Source of the DNA: Carallia brachiata
Taxonomy: Eukaryota > Streptophyta > Magnoliopsida > Malpighiales > Rhizophoraceae
Assembly: GCA_021464245.1 (NCBI GenBank)
Contig: JADCRB010000032.1
Location: 885,748 to 949,747, forward strand
Length of the DNA: 64,000 nucleotides
Reading direction: 5' to 3'
The translations under genes were made by a program, and so were the position numbers. The notes beneath the pieces were generated by a model. It ran no database searches. It was not told the origin of the DNA and saw only the letters and a program-made list of their open reading frames with translations. Position 1 is the stretch's first letter, and each line of letters begins with the position of its first letter. Positions 11,673-23,500 of this stretch are shown here, piece by piece.

Positions 11673-12154
11673 AGGGATATATATTTAAGTTGTAATCTTT
11701 ATAGTTTTTAATATATGAATTTTAAATTTTTAAAGATTTTATTTGAATTTAAATTTTTTAATTTCTTGTTAAGCCAGTTTATTTATTGACTGAAAGTGAG
11801 TAATTTATTAAAAAATAATTTTAATTTTATAAAAAATTATTTAAAAAAATTTAAATATTTAAATTAATTTTTTTATTAAAAAATATGTATATTATCATTT
11901 AATTCATGTATTTTTTGATTAAAAAATATTTAATGTATATATTTTTTAATGAAAAAATATTTAATTCATATATTTGACTTTTTTTTAATAATTTTTATTA
12001 AGTTAAATTTATTTATTAACGAATTTATTATTTTTCGTCAAACGAAAAGATTAATTTAATAAAAAATTAAAAAATTAAAAATCAAATGAAATGTAAAAAA
12101 ATTGAAGAATTATATGTAAAAAATATAAATTTAAAATTAAAAAATTATATATCT
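11673..12154. mobile_element. AT-rich palindromic MITE, copy 1
   Basis: The left arm (GATATATATTTAAGTTGTAA onward) is mirrored by the right arm ending TTAAAAAATTATATATCTC, so the element folds back on itself with arms of roughly 240 nt. It resembles the element at 44104-44596 in length, end sequence and internal AATTAATCTTTT/AAATTTTT phrases. No coding capacity; a target duplication could not be fixed. Confidence 0.6.
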
Positions 12155-12953
12155 CAAAATAAATATAAATATTAAATAATTACAATAGAACTGAAGAAAT
12201 CTTCGATAAAACCCTAACTAAATAATAATCGATAAAAAGGTACGCAAGAGCCAAGATTGTGACAAGACAAGAGAGAATATTAAATATTTTAGGATTCTTC
12301 TGTAAATGAAAAGGAGAATTAGAGGAATATTAAATATTTTAATACTCGTTTATTGGTCAAGAAAGTGACGAAACTGAGTAACTGAGCAAGAGAATCTGTT
12401 TCTTCTTTGATTTATGCAAGCAGCCGAAGTGCCAAACGAACCACAAAGTTAAGAAACAGAAAAACAAAAACTACACCGTTTGGGGTTGCTTCGAGATTGC
12501 GCCGTTTTCGAAAATCAGTCCTAGATTATTAAAAAAATCAAAAATTAAAAAATATATATATTAGATCTGGACTCACAAATTGGTCTGATATGGATGGCCT
12601 CGTGTGCTCGATTCCATTATATTATAGCCTTCACGGACTTTCGATCAGTGCGCAGAAGCTGCTAACCACAAGACTAGTAGAGTTATCTGAACGGTTCGTT
12701 GGATTAGACATACAGTTAGCGTGATGCTAAGAATTTATTTTTCGGTAGCTTGATACTTTTTTTTACGTGCGGTCGCAAATTTTTTACGAGATTGTAAGGC
12801 ATCATTCTTGTAATTTTATTTTTCTTTACCAAGAGTTACATAAACTTTAAATTTCAAGCCTAGTCTCTTGTATCCCTGCAAACTAAAAAAGTTATAGAAA
12901 AATGTTTTTTGATTTTTGTTTTGGCTTGGTTAGATTGTGGTAGAAGATTCAAG
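12155..12953. other. Gene-free spacer
   Basis: Moderately AT-rich unique sequence with no sustained reading frame and no recognisable element. Confidence 0.5.
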
Positions 12954-13245
12954 TCTTTAGGATTCCACATATATTTAGGATTTCTCATTCAATTGGGATT
13001 TCCTATTTCACAAGGAAAACAATCAAAGATAAATAAAATCAAATCTCGATTCTTTAGGATTTCACATTTAGTTTGGATTCCTCATTTAATTGAGATTTCC
13101 TATTTCAGGAAAAAAATAAAAAATAAAAATAAATAAAATCAAATGTCAGTTCCTTAATATTCCACATTTCGTTTGAATTCCTCATCTAATCGGGATTTCC
13201 TATTCCACAAGAATAACAATAAAAATAATGATAAGTAAAGTCTAA
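12954..13245. repeat. Tandem array, three units of ~98 bp
   Basis: Units begin at 12954, 13051 and 13151 (TCTTTAGGATTCCAC, TCTTTAGGATTTCAC, TCCTTAATATTCCAC). Each continues through TTTGGATTCCTCAT and GGGATTTCCTATT and ends in an A-rich tail containing AATAAAATCAAAT. Units are diverged by substitutions. The phrase GATTTCCTATT also occurs, inverted, in the minisatellite at 57310-58215, so the two arrays may be related. Confidence 0.75.
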
Positions 13246-16200
13246 ATTTCTTATTTTATCTTCCAATTTTTATGTGAGCTTGATTATATAAAAATGTAAT
13301 GAAAAGTACAGAAAATCTGCAGTCGATCCAATGACCCACATGCTATTTTTTCTTTAAATTCAAAAGATTTTTTTACCAAACCACATCAATGTCTTTTCTA
13401 TGAGAGTTTTTTTTTTTTTTTTTGACGAGTTTTCTATACGAGTTAAACAGGTAAAAATTGGCCCTGTTGATTCTTTGGATGGAATTCAGTGCATCGTATT
13501 ATTTGCTTTCATTTGGGTTTTAGTGATACTTTAGTCCAGCCAATCACTTAGCCAAGTTAGGCCAATTTGTCTTAATCCAATTTCCAAAGTTGGACCTGGA
13601 CTGAGAGGAGGAGCATCAAAGTCCGTTTTGTATTGTAAGTATTCCTCGCGTCGACGTCAGAGCCAGAGCCTTGAGTTTCGCCTAGAATGCAGAGCGCTCC
13701 ATGTCGTTTCCAAAAAGGCCTGGCACCTACAGGTATCCCGCTAGCTAGAGTGGAGCCTTACAGTCTATCCCAACATGGCCCGCACATTATATTATTTAGT
13801 GTGAATAACGCGCTGCTGCTAACATTTTTTCATGTAGTTTTCACCGTTCAAAAATATTATTTAGTGATTTTTAAGTTAATTCATAATTTTTTTGACCTAT
13901 TTGATAATATTGTCAATTAAAGTATTGTAAATAAAAGTACTGTAAATAATTAAATATCTTAAAAATTGATTTTGGATCTTAAAAACAGTTTTTGTATCTC
14001 AACGTAAGTTTCACCACACCACCAAACATATTTTTAGTGATTATAATTTATTTATAATCTTACACCATACAATAAGTAAAATTTACTTGAAATAAAAAAT
14101 AAAAAAATAAACTGTATCGTGTTCAATCATAAATAAATTTTAATTTACTTAAAAAAAATAAAATTAACAAACACTTATAAATAGGTAGTCTAAGAGTTGA
14201 TTTAGTTACCTAATTAAGAATGCATGTTTTTTAATTGATTCGATCGACAAAAGTCAATTTTTAGTATTAAGACTTCAGTGAAACTAATTATAAGTTTTTT
14301 TCTTAATTAAATTTAGCATGAATGGCATATTTGTAATCGCATTAAAGGATTGTAGAATATCTGAGTAGTCATGTCATATCCTAACAATTAGAATCCCACA
14401 CGAGTTACTTTAGATTCTAGTAATTGGTCCTTATCTATGATGTTTAAGCATTTTTGTCTATGAATATAATGTCTAAACTAACTCAAGATCTCTACTACAT
14501 TGTTTCCATTTTCATGAATTGCTAAGCCAGAGTACGTACAGACAATAACACGCACAAAGATCAACAAAGGGACAGAACCATTTCTGATCTAAACGCCAAA
14601 AATTTTCTTGGAAATGGAAATAGAGATGGAGGCAAAGATGATCTCGTATGCCCTCTGAGGGGACCGTGATCAGAATATAGAAATTAATAGCCAAGAACGA
14701 AAGACTTTTGTCATGCACGTATTTTCCTAATGTAAAAAGAATAGAAACAAGAACTGCTCGTACAGATTGAGGCGCAACAAGAATATATTGATACAGAGAT
14801 AGAATACAGACACAAGATGATACGGATATATGAATATGTGTTTTTTTTTTTTTATTAGACATATTTTAAAATATCTAACACGTATTTAAAAAATATTAAA
14901 TAAATATTATATTTAATACATATATTTAATATAAATATTTATTATTTTAGAAATATCTGTGAATGCTAAAGACGCCTTCACTTTGGCAAGATTATAACGC
15001 GAAGAAAGCATACACCAGTGAGTGACAATCGTGATTTTCTCCGCTAATAAATGCATATTTGTATTTATTCATTCTGCCGACATGGATTTTATTTGGCAGA
15101 TTATGGATTTACAAGCCTATCCACGTAGTGTGGTTGGGCTGTCCAGTGAAAAAAAAATCGTCCGTGTAGTTTGTCGTTTTACATAGTTTCATTATCTTCG
15201 GAGAAAATTTTATAGTGAGAGAGAGTCACATGCATATGCTTGACAGCAGGGAGACTTAGCCACTCACGGGTCAACAGAGTACTACAGATTAAACATCTCT
15301 TCAACTTTTAACACCGCGTTTCCTTGATTCTCTTATTGACCTCTGCCAAGTGGAAATGAATAGGCTGAGCCTGGGACCCGATTTGATGGTGAGAGCCAGT
15401 GAGAAGCGATTGATTATTGCACTAAGAAGTCTTAGCTGGATATCAATGGTATCAATTAAAGTCTTTGCAGTGGAATAAAAATGTTTTTGTCATTTATACC
15501 TTTGTTTTTTAGTTCACGTCCCTAAAATACTTGTACAGCTAATATATTCCTAACTTACATCATCATAATACATAATAAAAAATAACAACAGTAAATAAGA
15601 TTTTTTAAAATAATATATACCAAAAAAATACATAATAAAATAATCGAGAATGTTTGATGATCACTAGATCTAGATGTGAGAGTCGTGCAACCTTGTGCCA
15701 ACCGTAAATTGTGCAGCTCTTGATATTTCATGAGTTTCACATTGCATGGCGGCATAAATAACATCAACTCGATAACAACTCATTACCGACCGGAGACATC
15801 AACTCGATGATTATTTATGTATATTTGTAGTTTTATTATTAGTCTTAATTATGTAATCAACAGCAATGATAGTAAATAATAAGTAAAGAAAATTTTTAAT
15901 TTTTTATTGTTTGTTGTAGTGTAACAATAACGCGTTAAATGTACCGACTTTTGAGTCTTAGATTTGAGTGCGTTGAGGTGTATAGTAAAATTAAACATAC
16001 AAAACGTCTCTTGATATGAACTTTATGGTAATTATTCGTATCGTCTATACCAGTGAGAGGAAAATTCAATGCTATCTAATGAAATCATTAGCTATTATTA
16101 CCCCTACACTCTCATTTCTAAGAAAAAAATTTTAATTTAATTTTTTTAAATATGGCTCACTTATAATATTATATTATATAAACAAAATTCATTTAAAATA

Positions 16201-16335
16201 AAATAATAAAATAAATTTATTTATCATAAAATTGAATTATATCAAAAAAAAAAAAGTAAAAATAGTAAGTAACGACAGTTAAACGTGTGACCGTCACTTA
16301 TAACATGTCGAATTCATTATGATGATACAACTTTA

Positions 16336-16336
<1 letters not shown>
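13246..16336. other. Long gene-free spacer upstream of the proline-rich protein gene
   Basis: No reading frame here looks like a protein. The stretch contains T-runs (13410-13423), AT-rich low-complexity patches (13850-14170, 14860-14960, 16130-16260) and short unique segments. No transposon ends could be paired. Confidence 0.5.

Positions 16337-16406
<70 letters not shown>
16337..16406. repeat. (CA)n(TA)n microsatellite
   Basis: About 20 CA units run directly into about 12 TA units, ending some 70 bp before the putative TATA box of the proline-rich protein gene. Likely length-polymorphic. Confidence 0.95.
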
Positions 16407-16446
16407 CAAATAAAAAGAATTACTGATGGGGAAAAAATAAGAGCAT

Positions 16447-16482
16447 GATTGGTTGTTTCACCATCTAACGTCTATTTATAGG
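16447..16482 (+). promoter_or_regulatory. Putative core promoter of the proline-rich protein gene
   Basis: ATTGG (an inverted CCAAT box) at 16449-16453 is followed by the TATA-like CTATTTATAG at 16472-16481. The start codon at 16555 lies about 75 bp further on, leaving room for a leader of 45-50 nt. Confidence 0.45.
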
Positions 16483-16554
16483 TAGGCTATTGAGTGGTAT
16501 TGGAGCATCATTCACTGGAATACTAGTGAAGTAAAACAATAGGCAAGCTCAGCA

Positions 16555-17693
16555 ATGGCAAAGCAGCAAGCTCTGGCTGCTAATCTCTTGTTTCTTCTCC
16601 TAAACTTGGGAGCTTTGCTCACTTCTCTTGCTTGTCCCTACTGCCCTTACCCACCAAAGTATCCTCCTAAATTGCCACCCCGCCCTCCACATAAGCCTTA
16701 CCCACCAAAGTCTCCTCCTAAATTGCCACCCCGACATCCACATAAGCCTCCCATTGTGCATCCCCCCGTACGTCCACGGCCACCAATTATCATTCGTCCG
16801 CCAAAACCACCTACTCCACGTCCTGTTCCGTGTCCTCCACCCGTAAAGCCGCCAAAGCCTCCTGTGACTCCTCCCATCGTGAAGCCACCAACACGTCCGC
16901 CTCCAATTGTTAAGCCCCCAACACCACCAACGCTTCCGCCGCCAATTGTTAAGCCCCCAACTCCGCCAACGCTTCCGCCGCCAATTGTTAAGCCCCCAAC
17001 TCTTCCGCCACCTATTGTTAAGCCCCCAACACCTCCTACACTTCCGCCTCCAACTCTTCCGCCACCAATAGTTAAGCCCCCAACACCGCCAACTCTACCG
17101 CCACCTATTGTTAAGCCCCCAACTCTTCCGCCACCTATTGTTAAGCCCCCAACACCACCAACTCTTCCCCCATATATTCCACCACCAATTGTTAAGCCTC
17201 CTACACCACCTACTCTTCCTCCACCAATAGTTAAGCCCCCAACACCGCCAACTCTGCCGCCACCTATTGTTACGCCTCCAACACCGCCAACTCTTCCGCC
17301 ACCAACTCTTCCGCCCCCAAAGCCTCCAGTGACACCTCCCATCGTTACGCCACCAACCACGCCAACTCCATCGCCTCCATATGTAAGTCCTCCAACACCA
17401 CCAACACCATGCCCTCCTCCACCGCCAAAGCAAGAGACGTGCCCCATTGACACCCTCAAGCTCGGTGCATGCGTGGATGTGTTGAGTGGGCTAATTCACA
17501 TTGGAATCGGCAGCAGTGCTAAGGAGCAATGCTGTCCAGTGCTGAAGGGGCTTTTGGACTTGGATGCTGCAGTATGCCTTGCACCACCATCAAGGCTAAG
17601 CTTCTCAATATCAATATTCTTCTTCCCATTGCTCTCGAGCTCCTCGTCGACTGTGGCAAAACTCCCCCTTCAGGCTTCCAGTGTCCCGCCTAA
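16555..17693 (+). CDS. Hybrid proline-rich protein (HyPRP), frameshifted in the 8-cysteine domain
   Basis: Secreted cell-wall-type protein. Residues 1-26 are a signal peptide (LLFLLLNLGALLTSLA before CPYC). Residues 27 to about 295 are a proline-rich domain built from variants of PPTPPTLPPPIVK, and from residue 296 (CPIDTLKLGAC) begins the 8-cysteine motif shared with lipid-transfer-type proteins. Cysteines 1-5 are present: C, C, CC, then VCL. At 17579-17580 the run TT should be TTT: the present frame turns into an unrelated tail and stops at 17755-17757. One base over, the frame supplies the missing CLC, DCGK and QCP cysteines and stops at 17691-17693, exactly where this family ends. The damage is therefore a single one-base deletion, either real and recent or a sequence error. 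One exon, as usual for the family. Confidence 0.85.
16650..17435 (+). repeat. Internal coding repeat of the proline-rich domain
   Basis: Degenerate direct repeats of 24 and 33-36 nt based on CCGCCACCAATTGTTAAGCC and CCAACACCGCCAACTCTTCC. They encode alternating LPPPIVKPP and TPPTLPPP units. Unit number probably varies between alleles through slippage. Confidence 0.85.
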
Positions 17694-17757
17694 CAGCCGC
17701 ATGTATGCATTCTCCGACACTACAAATCATTCTTTCTCTTCGAATAACAAAAGTTAA

Positions 17758-18367
17758 TTAGTTCTTGAGCAGTGAGTTTAGCTCAATTCGTTGGATACGC
17801 GTGTCTCCAATTCTTACGATTTTTAAGTTGGCATTCAAATTTTAGCCTTAACATTTACTTTCTTTCTTTTAATTACTGTACTACTAGTTTTATTGGGAAA
17901 AAAATAAAAGAGTTAATTGGTTTCAATCACTGAACCTCGCTTTTTGATGTTTGCAGGTGAGGAAAGGAAAACATAATGGCAGAAAATAAGTTGTCGTCGG
18001 ATGGAAAACTTGAAGTGAAAGTGCTTTCGGATGACGTTCTTTTTTTCGTCTTTTGCCTTCTGTGATTTTTCACATCTTTTTTCCCCACTGTTTCTTTCTT
18101 TACGCCCGCTGTTTGCCAATTCGATACATTTTGAGAACTTGTTAATAAACGTTGAATCAAAATGAGAGTGTGCTGTACTATTATTGGCCGTCTTGATGAT
18201 TCGATCTATGTTATGTTATGCGATGATTTCTAATTGATTTAAAAATTTATTCAAATTAACTCAATTTTAAATACGAATAAAAATAAAAATATAAATAAAA
18301 TTTAATTAAAAAATATAAAATTAATTTATATAATATAAAATTATATATCAGTTATGCTTATAAGAAA

Positions 18368-18404
<37 letters not shown>

Positions 18405-20319
18405 GAGGGGGGAGTGAAGAAAAGCAAAACCTTGCATAGCAATTGGTGGATTCCAGGGTTAACAAAAGAATTTCCTGTTGCTCTACAGAAATTTTGTATT
18501 TAATTTCTACAAACCAATGGTAGCTAGTGTGAACGTTTGACCACGTTATAGTACTACCAATTGGACATGCTCACATGTTAAACAGGGACTCGAGATCTTT
18601 TTCCCTCAACAAAATCTTTCAGCAAATATTTTAATAAAAAGCATCCATTACATAAGTACATAAATTTATCAAATTATTTAATCATATGGTAATAATATAT
18701 ACGTTTTTTTATGACAAAAAAATAAGAAATAAATTTTTATTACAAAAAATATAATTATTTTTATAAAACATATAAATATTATTATAATATAATTAAATCG
18801 TTGGATAAAATTTGTGTGCTCATCAATTTTTTTACATAATTAAAATATTAAAAGCAAATTATCACAGTACAACCGACAAAAATAATGATGTAATAATTGA
18901 ATATAATAAGTGCAAGTCAAAAGTGGCGCTGCAGAAGATTACATAAAATTAGAACATCCGACGCATTCCAAAATTTTTTTTTTTTGGATCCAAACTCATT
19001 CCAAAATTTAAATGCGTGCAAAGAGCCCTTCAACTTGGGCATCGGAAAGAAAAAACCACAGAATGGCATCTCCATGTACAACGGAAGGAGCGTTAATGAA
19101 AAAGCCCAAAAAATTGATCCAAAAAAAAAAACGCTAAAAAAAATTCCGACAGCCCAAAAAAGGTTCGCACAAGAAAAGCCCTGCCCAAACGCAGAACAGA
19201 GCTCTCAGGGAGCCTCAATAGTGGTTTAGGTCTCTCCAAAGTCCAAACTTCAACTTCAAATTATTAAGAGAGACAGGTGAAAAAGATCAAACAAAGATAT
19301 AAAGGGCAATTAAATCTAAGGATTCGTTGCCGTGTGAAACTTCAAGGATTCAAATCATATTATGGTCAAGTAATAAGATTAAATCTACAATTCATTATCC
19401 TGCATAAAGAATGTCTTAATCATCTGGTCATTTTACATTTCTTCTCATCATAAAATCATAATATTCTATAACATGACTGTACGACCTTAGTTCTAATTTT
19501 TATTTTTATCAAAAAATAAAAAAAAATACATGAGGTGGAACAAAGCCCAGAATGTTGACATTTCAGCAAACTGACAGACAAAACGTGGACCACACATGAT
19601 TCTTGTTAACATTGTGCTGCCCAAATTCTAACATTAGTCGTTGTCGGCCTTATTCTGGAGAATTATCTGCTTTCAATCCAATTCCTCAATTGACAGTCCA
19701 TGCATGTGTGATGTGCGAAATTCCTCGAAAATTCCTGTACCAAAAGAATCATTAATTTATCCCATAAGAAAAAGGGGTGCCTTTGGTGGACTATAACCAA
19801 CAACAGAGTTGCAAGAAGGTCTATAAACGTTGCATTATGGATTTCCTTTTGCATGTCAGATAGCCTAATTTGGGCCCAAAGCTTCATTTTTTTCTGGGCG
19901 AAAGATTAATCCAATTTGGTCTTTAGGGTTCATGGGGACTAGCATATTTGAATCGAATCCGTACAAATGTCTATTGAAACTGTAGGGATTCGATCATCAG
20001 CGACCTAAAATTTAGTGATATCAGATTTCTTCAAACTTCACCAACTTCACCAACTTTGAATGAGACGAGAATAACAGGGCTTGTTTTTATTGTAACGTAC
20101 CTGAAAATCTGTTCAAATTTATTCCTGTTAAGAAGCAAAAGTATCATGGGATTTGACTTAGCAGAAGCATAATTTTAGGAAGAGCAGTAAATAAAATCCT
20201 TGACTTTATCAAACAAAAATCTGATAAATTTGAGGACGAAAAGAGATAATGATACTTTAGGCTAGAACTGCGCAACTAAAGCAGATTTATTAACTCACTT
20301 AACATCATCACATCATCAA
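17758..20319. other. Gene-free spacer with a GA microsatellite
   Basis: This holds the 3' flank of the proline-rich gene, a (GA)n tract at 18367-18407, AT-rich patches (18240-18350, 18640-18860) and otherwise unique sequence. The short open frames around 17913-18160 and 18897-19229 have no protein-like composition and no recognisable motif. Confidence 0.5.
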
Positions 20320-20745
20320 TTTGCCTCAGTCGCCTCCGCCACTAGGCATTGTTCCTATGGACCATTCCGCTCATCAGTATCACTTCCTCCAACCGCTCCA
20401 TCCGTCAACAGCCCTCTGAGATCCAACCCACACAACTATTCTGCCAGACCCACCATTTTCAACCGTATCATCAGTGAGTGTCTCTTGTTCCTCTCGGTCA
20501 TCGGCGTTTTCACCTTGCCTGCCATTATCATATTCAGGCCTAATAAGTTCCCAGAGTTCCAACGCGAATCTCTTGGTGTTTCTCAACAAGGACTTCTCTT
20601 GAGAAACACTAGCAGATGCCAGTTGGAATCTTGGTATTTATCAGGCCTCAATATTATAGGAATTGGCAGTATCTTCAGAAAATTCTTTCTAAGTGGTGGC
20701 ACTCTCATCTGGTTCAAGTCTATCTACCTAGGTATTTTTCTTCTT
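20320..20745 (+). pseudogene. LEA2 / NDR1-HIN1-like pseudogene fragment
   Basis: Three frames together resemble an NHL/LEA-2 membrane protein. A proline-rich start (PQSPPPLGIVPMDHSAHQYH) is followed by a stop. Then a membrane segment with the family's following strand appears in another frame (LFLSVIGVFTLPAIIIFRPNK, followed by FPEFQ). After a frameshift come LNKDFS and then ASWNLGIY, matching the usual L-N-N-F-N-F and A-D-W-N-L-G-I-Y landmarks. In-frame stops and at least two frameshifts make it non-functional. Such proteins sit in the plasma membrane and act in defence or stress. Identification rests on landmarks, not on a search. Confidence 0.5.
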
Positions 20746-22900
20746 TTTTGACTTAATTAGTTTTTTTTGTATGCGATGCACCGGTTTTTTCAATTTTCGT
20801 CTAGTGAAAAAAATTTGTTTCCAAAATGCTGAGTATGTTTGAGGACCGGCCAAGATTGCTCACATACCTAATATACAAATTGGAGAGCCATAATTTCAGT
20901 TTCGTGGGATCTAACCATATTTACAGAAACCCTTTTACACTTTGCGTAGGTTTAAAGACGTGCTGTAACAATTCCCAGAAGATTAAAGCTGTTGCCATCA
21001 TCATTGATTTCCACCACAAAGAAATTCCCACCTTTTAAATTATCCCCGAAAACGATGTCAACGGGGCAAACCCAAGCAAAATTTAAAAAAAAAAAGGTAA
21101 AAGGGAAAAAGAAAACAAAATTTAAAATAGCCCTACAACAAAATACGTGGAAAAGTTCAAGATTTCACTTATAGGCTTCTTTTTAAAGATTGGGTCATAT
21201 GTTATCACAGTGAATCCAGTCGTTGACAAATAATTAACAACATGGCCATTAAAAAAGAATTAAACCAGGCCGCCAAGGTTTGTAGCAGCGCCAGTCGTCC
21301 ATATATCTAAACATACGCAATCGGAAAAAGTGGGGCGGATGGGGAAGCCAAGGTTTGAACGTTTTATAGAATTCGGTCTTGCATTTCTTTTCTGTCTCCA
21401 AAATCCCCGAGACAAGGACGACCAACTGAACCAGATTGAAGAGAGTAAGGGTCAATTCTGTAATTATGTATGCGCATCTTATCCACTGCCAGACCAAAAT
21501 CCTACAAGCATGATATGGTGGCCCAAAATGACCCTTTCCACCCCTTTTTTTTTTTTGGGTGTAATTCAAGGTTAATTCTTTGGTTCTGTATTCAGTCACA
21601 GAACCATCAATTTCCCCCTCTCTGAAAGAAAAAAAATAAAAAAATAAATAAAGTTGTTTTTGACTTGTTTTTTTGTTCCCTCACGTCTCATTTTAAGTAA
21701 ACTTGATTCCACTAAAAGTGATTTCAAATTAAGATATTTTTAAACTGGTTATTTATCTCAGTTAATCTATGAACCTTATTTTAAGAGGAGTCGCGATTTT
21801 GCTCACTTTTCTTACCCTCCTCTTGGTTATTGCTTTCCAGTGGACTGAAAAGAAAAATTAAGACAGTGGCATTTCTCCAATTTTATTGTTCTTTGATAGA
21901 AAAAAGTGCAGCAACATATATATAAGATAATAAAAAGCAAAAAGAAAAGATAGCTGTTTATAATCCAAGAAAATCCATAGAAACTATCTACGGAGATGAA
22001 ACGGGTACACAAAGTTTCTCACTTTTTTCACATCGAACAACAACGGTTGTTATATGTACAAGAAAATAGCTGTATTACAGGGTAGAACATAGATCATATG
22101 GCCACATAATCTTCATCATCCCGGCAAAACAAGTTTTTCCAATAAAGTAGCCGCACAAAGGTTAATTGTTTGACCAAAAAGATTCTGAAGAATTACCCAA
22201 TGACAAAATGAAATCTAAAGCAAGACCATGCACCATATAAGAGTAGAATAAACAATTAATGTGGCCTGTACCTCGATCAATTAAATGTTTCCATTCTCTA
22301 TTATTTGTCTCAGTTACTGGTTTTAACATGTCAACAGCTTGTTCATGTGAATAATATTAGCGGAATTAAGACAAGCACGCAAAGAAATCCTGTATGCTAT
22401 TGATATAAGGAATAGAGTATGAAATTTTTAATTTAACTTACTTTATATTTCGAGTATAAATTACTCGTAATTTTATATTACACATTAAATGTGGTTTATT
22501 TTAAATAAAAAATTAATAAAATAAATTTGTATAATATAAAATTATAGTAAATTATATTAACGAAAAATAAAAAAAAATAAAAAGCACCAAAAAAAAAATA
22601 AAGGAGGATGGCCCACATGAAAATTCACAATCAGCTGTGCAAATGTGGCAATAACTAGGCCAACCTTGTTATGCTGAAAACGAGAGCCCTGAGTGTCGTG
22701 GTCCAGCCTGTATTTGGATTTGGTGTCTGTTTTTGTGTTTCTGCAGCACAACACTGAGGTACCAAGGTATTATTGTTGTGGCCAACTACACTTAGTTCTA
22801 GGCCTTTCCGTCTGTACATATTCTCTCATGCATATTGTACGCTAAAGACAGAATCTTTTGGAGCATTAGTCTCCAGGTAATTTATTTTCTTCTTCAACCA
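20746..22900. other. Gene-free spacer
   Basis: Unique sequence of mixed composition. The overlapping short frames at 21249-21600 on both strands do not resemble proteins. AT-rich patch at 22430-22590. No paired transposon ends found. Confidence 0.45.
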
Positions 22901-22906
22901 TATAAA
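22901..22906 (+). promoter_or_regulatory. Putative TATA box upstream of the 22943 gene
   Basis: TATAAA lies 37 bp before the ATG at 22943. If used, the leader would be only about 10 nt, and the upstream in-frame ATG at 22835 would not be transcribed, supporting the shorter MGAKQS start. Confidence 0.3.
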
Positions 22907-22942
22907 TCTACTCTTATCCAATACTTTCAGAATCCATTGTGT

Positions 22943-23500
22943 ATGGGAGCCAAGCAGAGCAAGCAATTGATGGGCCCAAAACGAAAGGTGAAGTCGCGGG
23001 CTCACTTTGCTGATCGCAATCCGACTCAAGTATCCACAATTTGGGAACTGTTTCTGCCAGAATGCGTGAAAGGAAATGGCTGCTGCTGGCAAAAAAAACC
23101 AGAGAAAAAGAATGGCAAGATGGGGAAAGTGTTGACTCTGGAGGATCAATTCTCCAGCTCTCCAAGCTTCAAGCCGGCTTCCATGCGCGGAGGGGAGCTT
23201 TGTGTTCTTAAACAATCTTCCAAAAGAGTGCACCCATCTTCTATTTCTACCAATAACAATGGCGCCCATGAACGTGATGATGCCAAGCTCTCCAAAGCAA
23301 GTGTCAGTTTCTCCTTGGAGACATTGGTGCTCCTCGATCGTAAGGCGGACGACTACTGGTGTAATTCAATGGGTTCTTCTTCAGTCAGTAGAAGGACAAG
23401 TATTGGTCGGAAATCCAGAAAGAAGGTTAGCTTCAGGCCACCGGAGGAGAATGACGTATACTTGTTTTACTCGCCGGAGGAGTTATCCATGGGAAAGTAA
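22943..23500 (+). CDS. Small basic protein of unknown function with N-myristoylation signal
   Basis: A 185-residue protein if started at MGAKQSKQ. An in-frame ATG 36 codons upstream (22835) is possible, but that extension looks like leader sequence. Gly2 and Ser6 fit the consensus for N-terminal myristoylation, and the following lysines would help membrane attachment. The rest is low in hydrophobic segments and rich in Ser and Lys. It has a WELFLPECVKGNGCCW patch, a SVSFSLETLVLLDRKADDYW patch and a conserved-looking basic/acidic end (RKKVSFRPPEENDVYLFY). One exon, ends TAA at 23498-23500. I do not recognise the family. Codon use and the absence of breaks over 185 codons argue that it is real. 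Confidence 0.65.
   Translation: MGAKQSKQLMGPKRKVKSRAHFADRNPTQVSTIWELFLPECVKGNGCCWQKKPEKKNGKMGKVLTLEDQFSSSPSFKPASMRGGELCVLKQSSKRVHPSSISTNNNGAHERDDAKLSKASVSFSLETLVLLDRKADDYWCNSMGSSSVSRRTSIGRKSRKKVSFRPPEENDVYLFYSPEELSMGK

Noticed and set aside
16698..17459. 253-codon glycine/valine-rich open frame antisense to the proline-rich gene
   Set aside because: It is the mirror of the repeated CCN codons on the other strand. It has no independent start context and would be created by any such repeat.
22835..22942. N-terminal extension of the unknown protein from the upstream ATG
   Set aside because: The extension is leader-like and contains a TATA-like sequence, and the downstream ATG creates a myristoylation signal. 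The shorter form is preferred.
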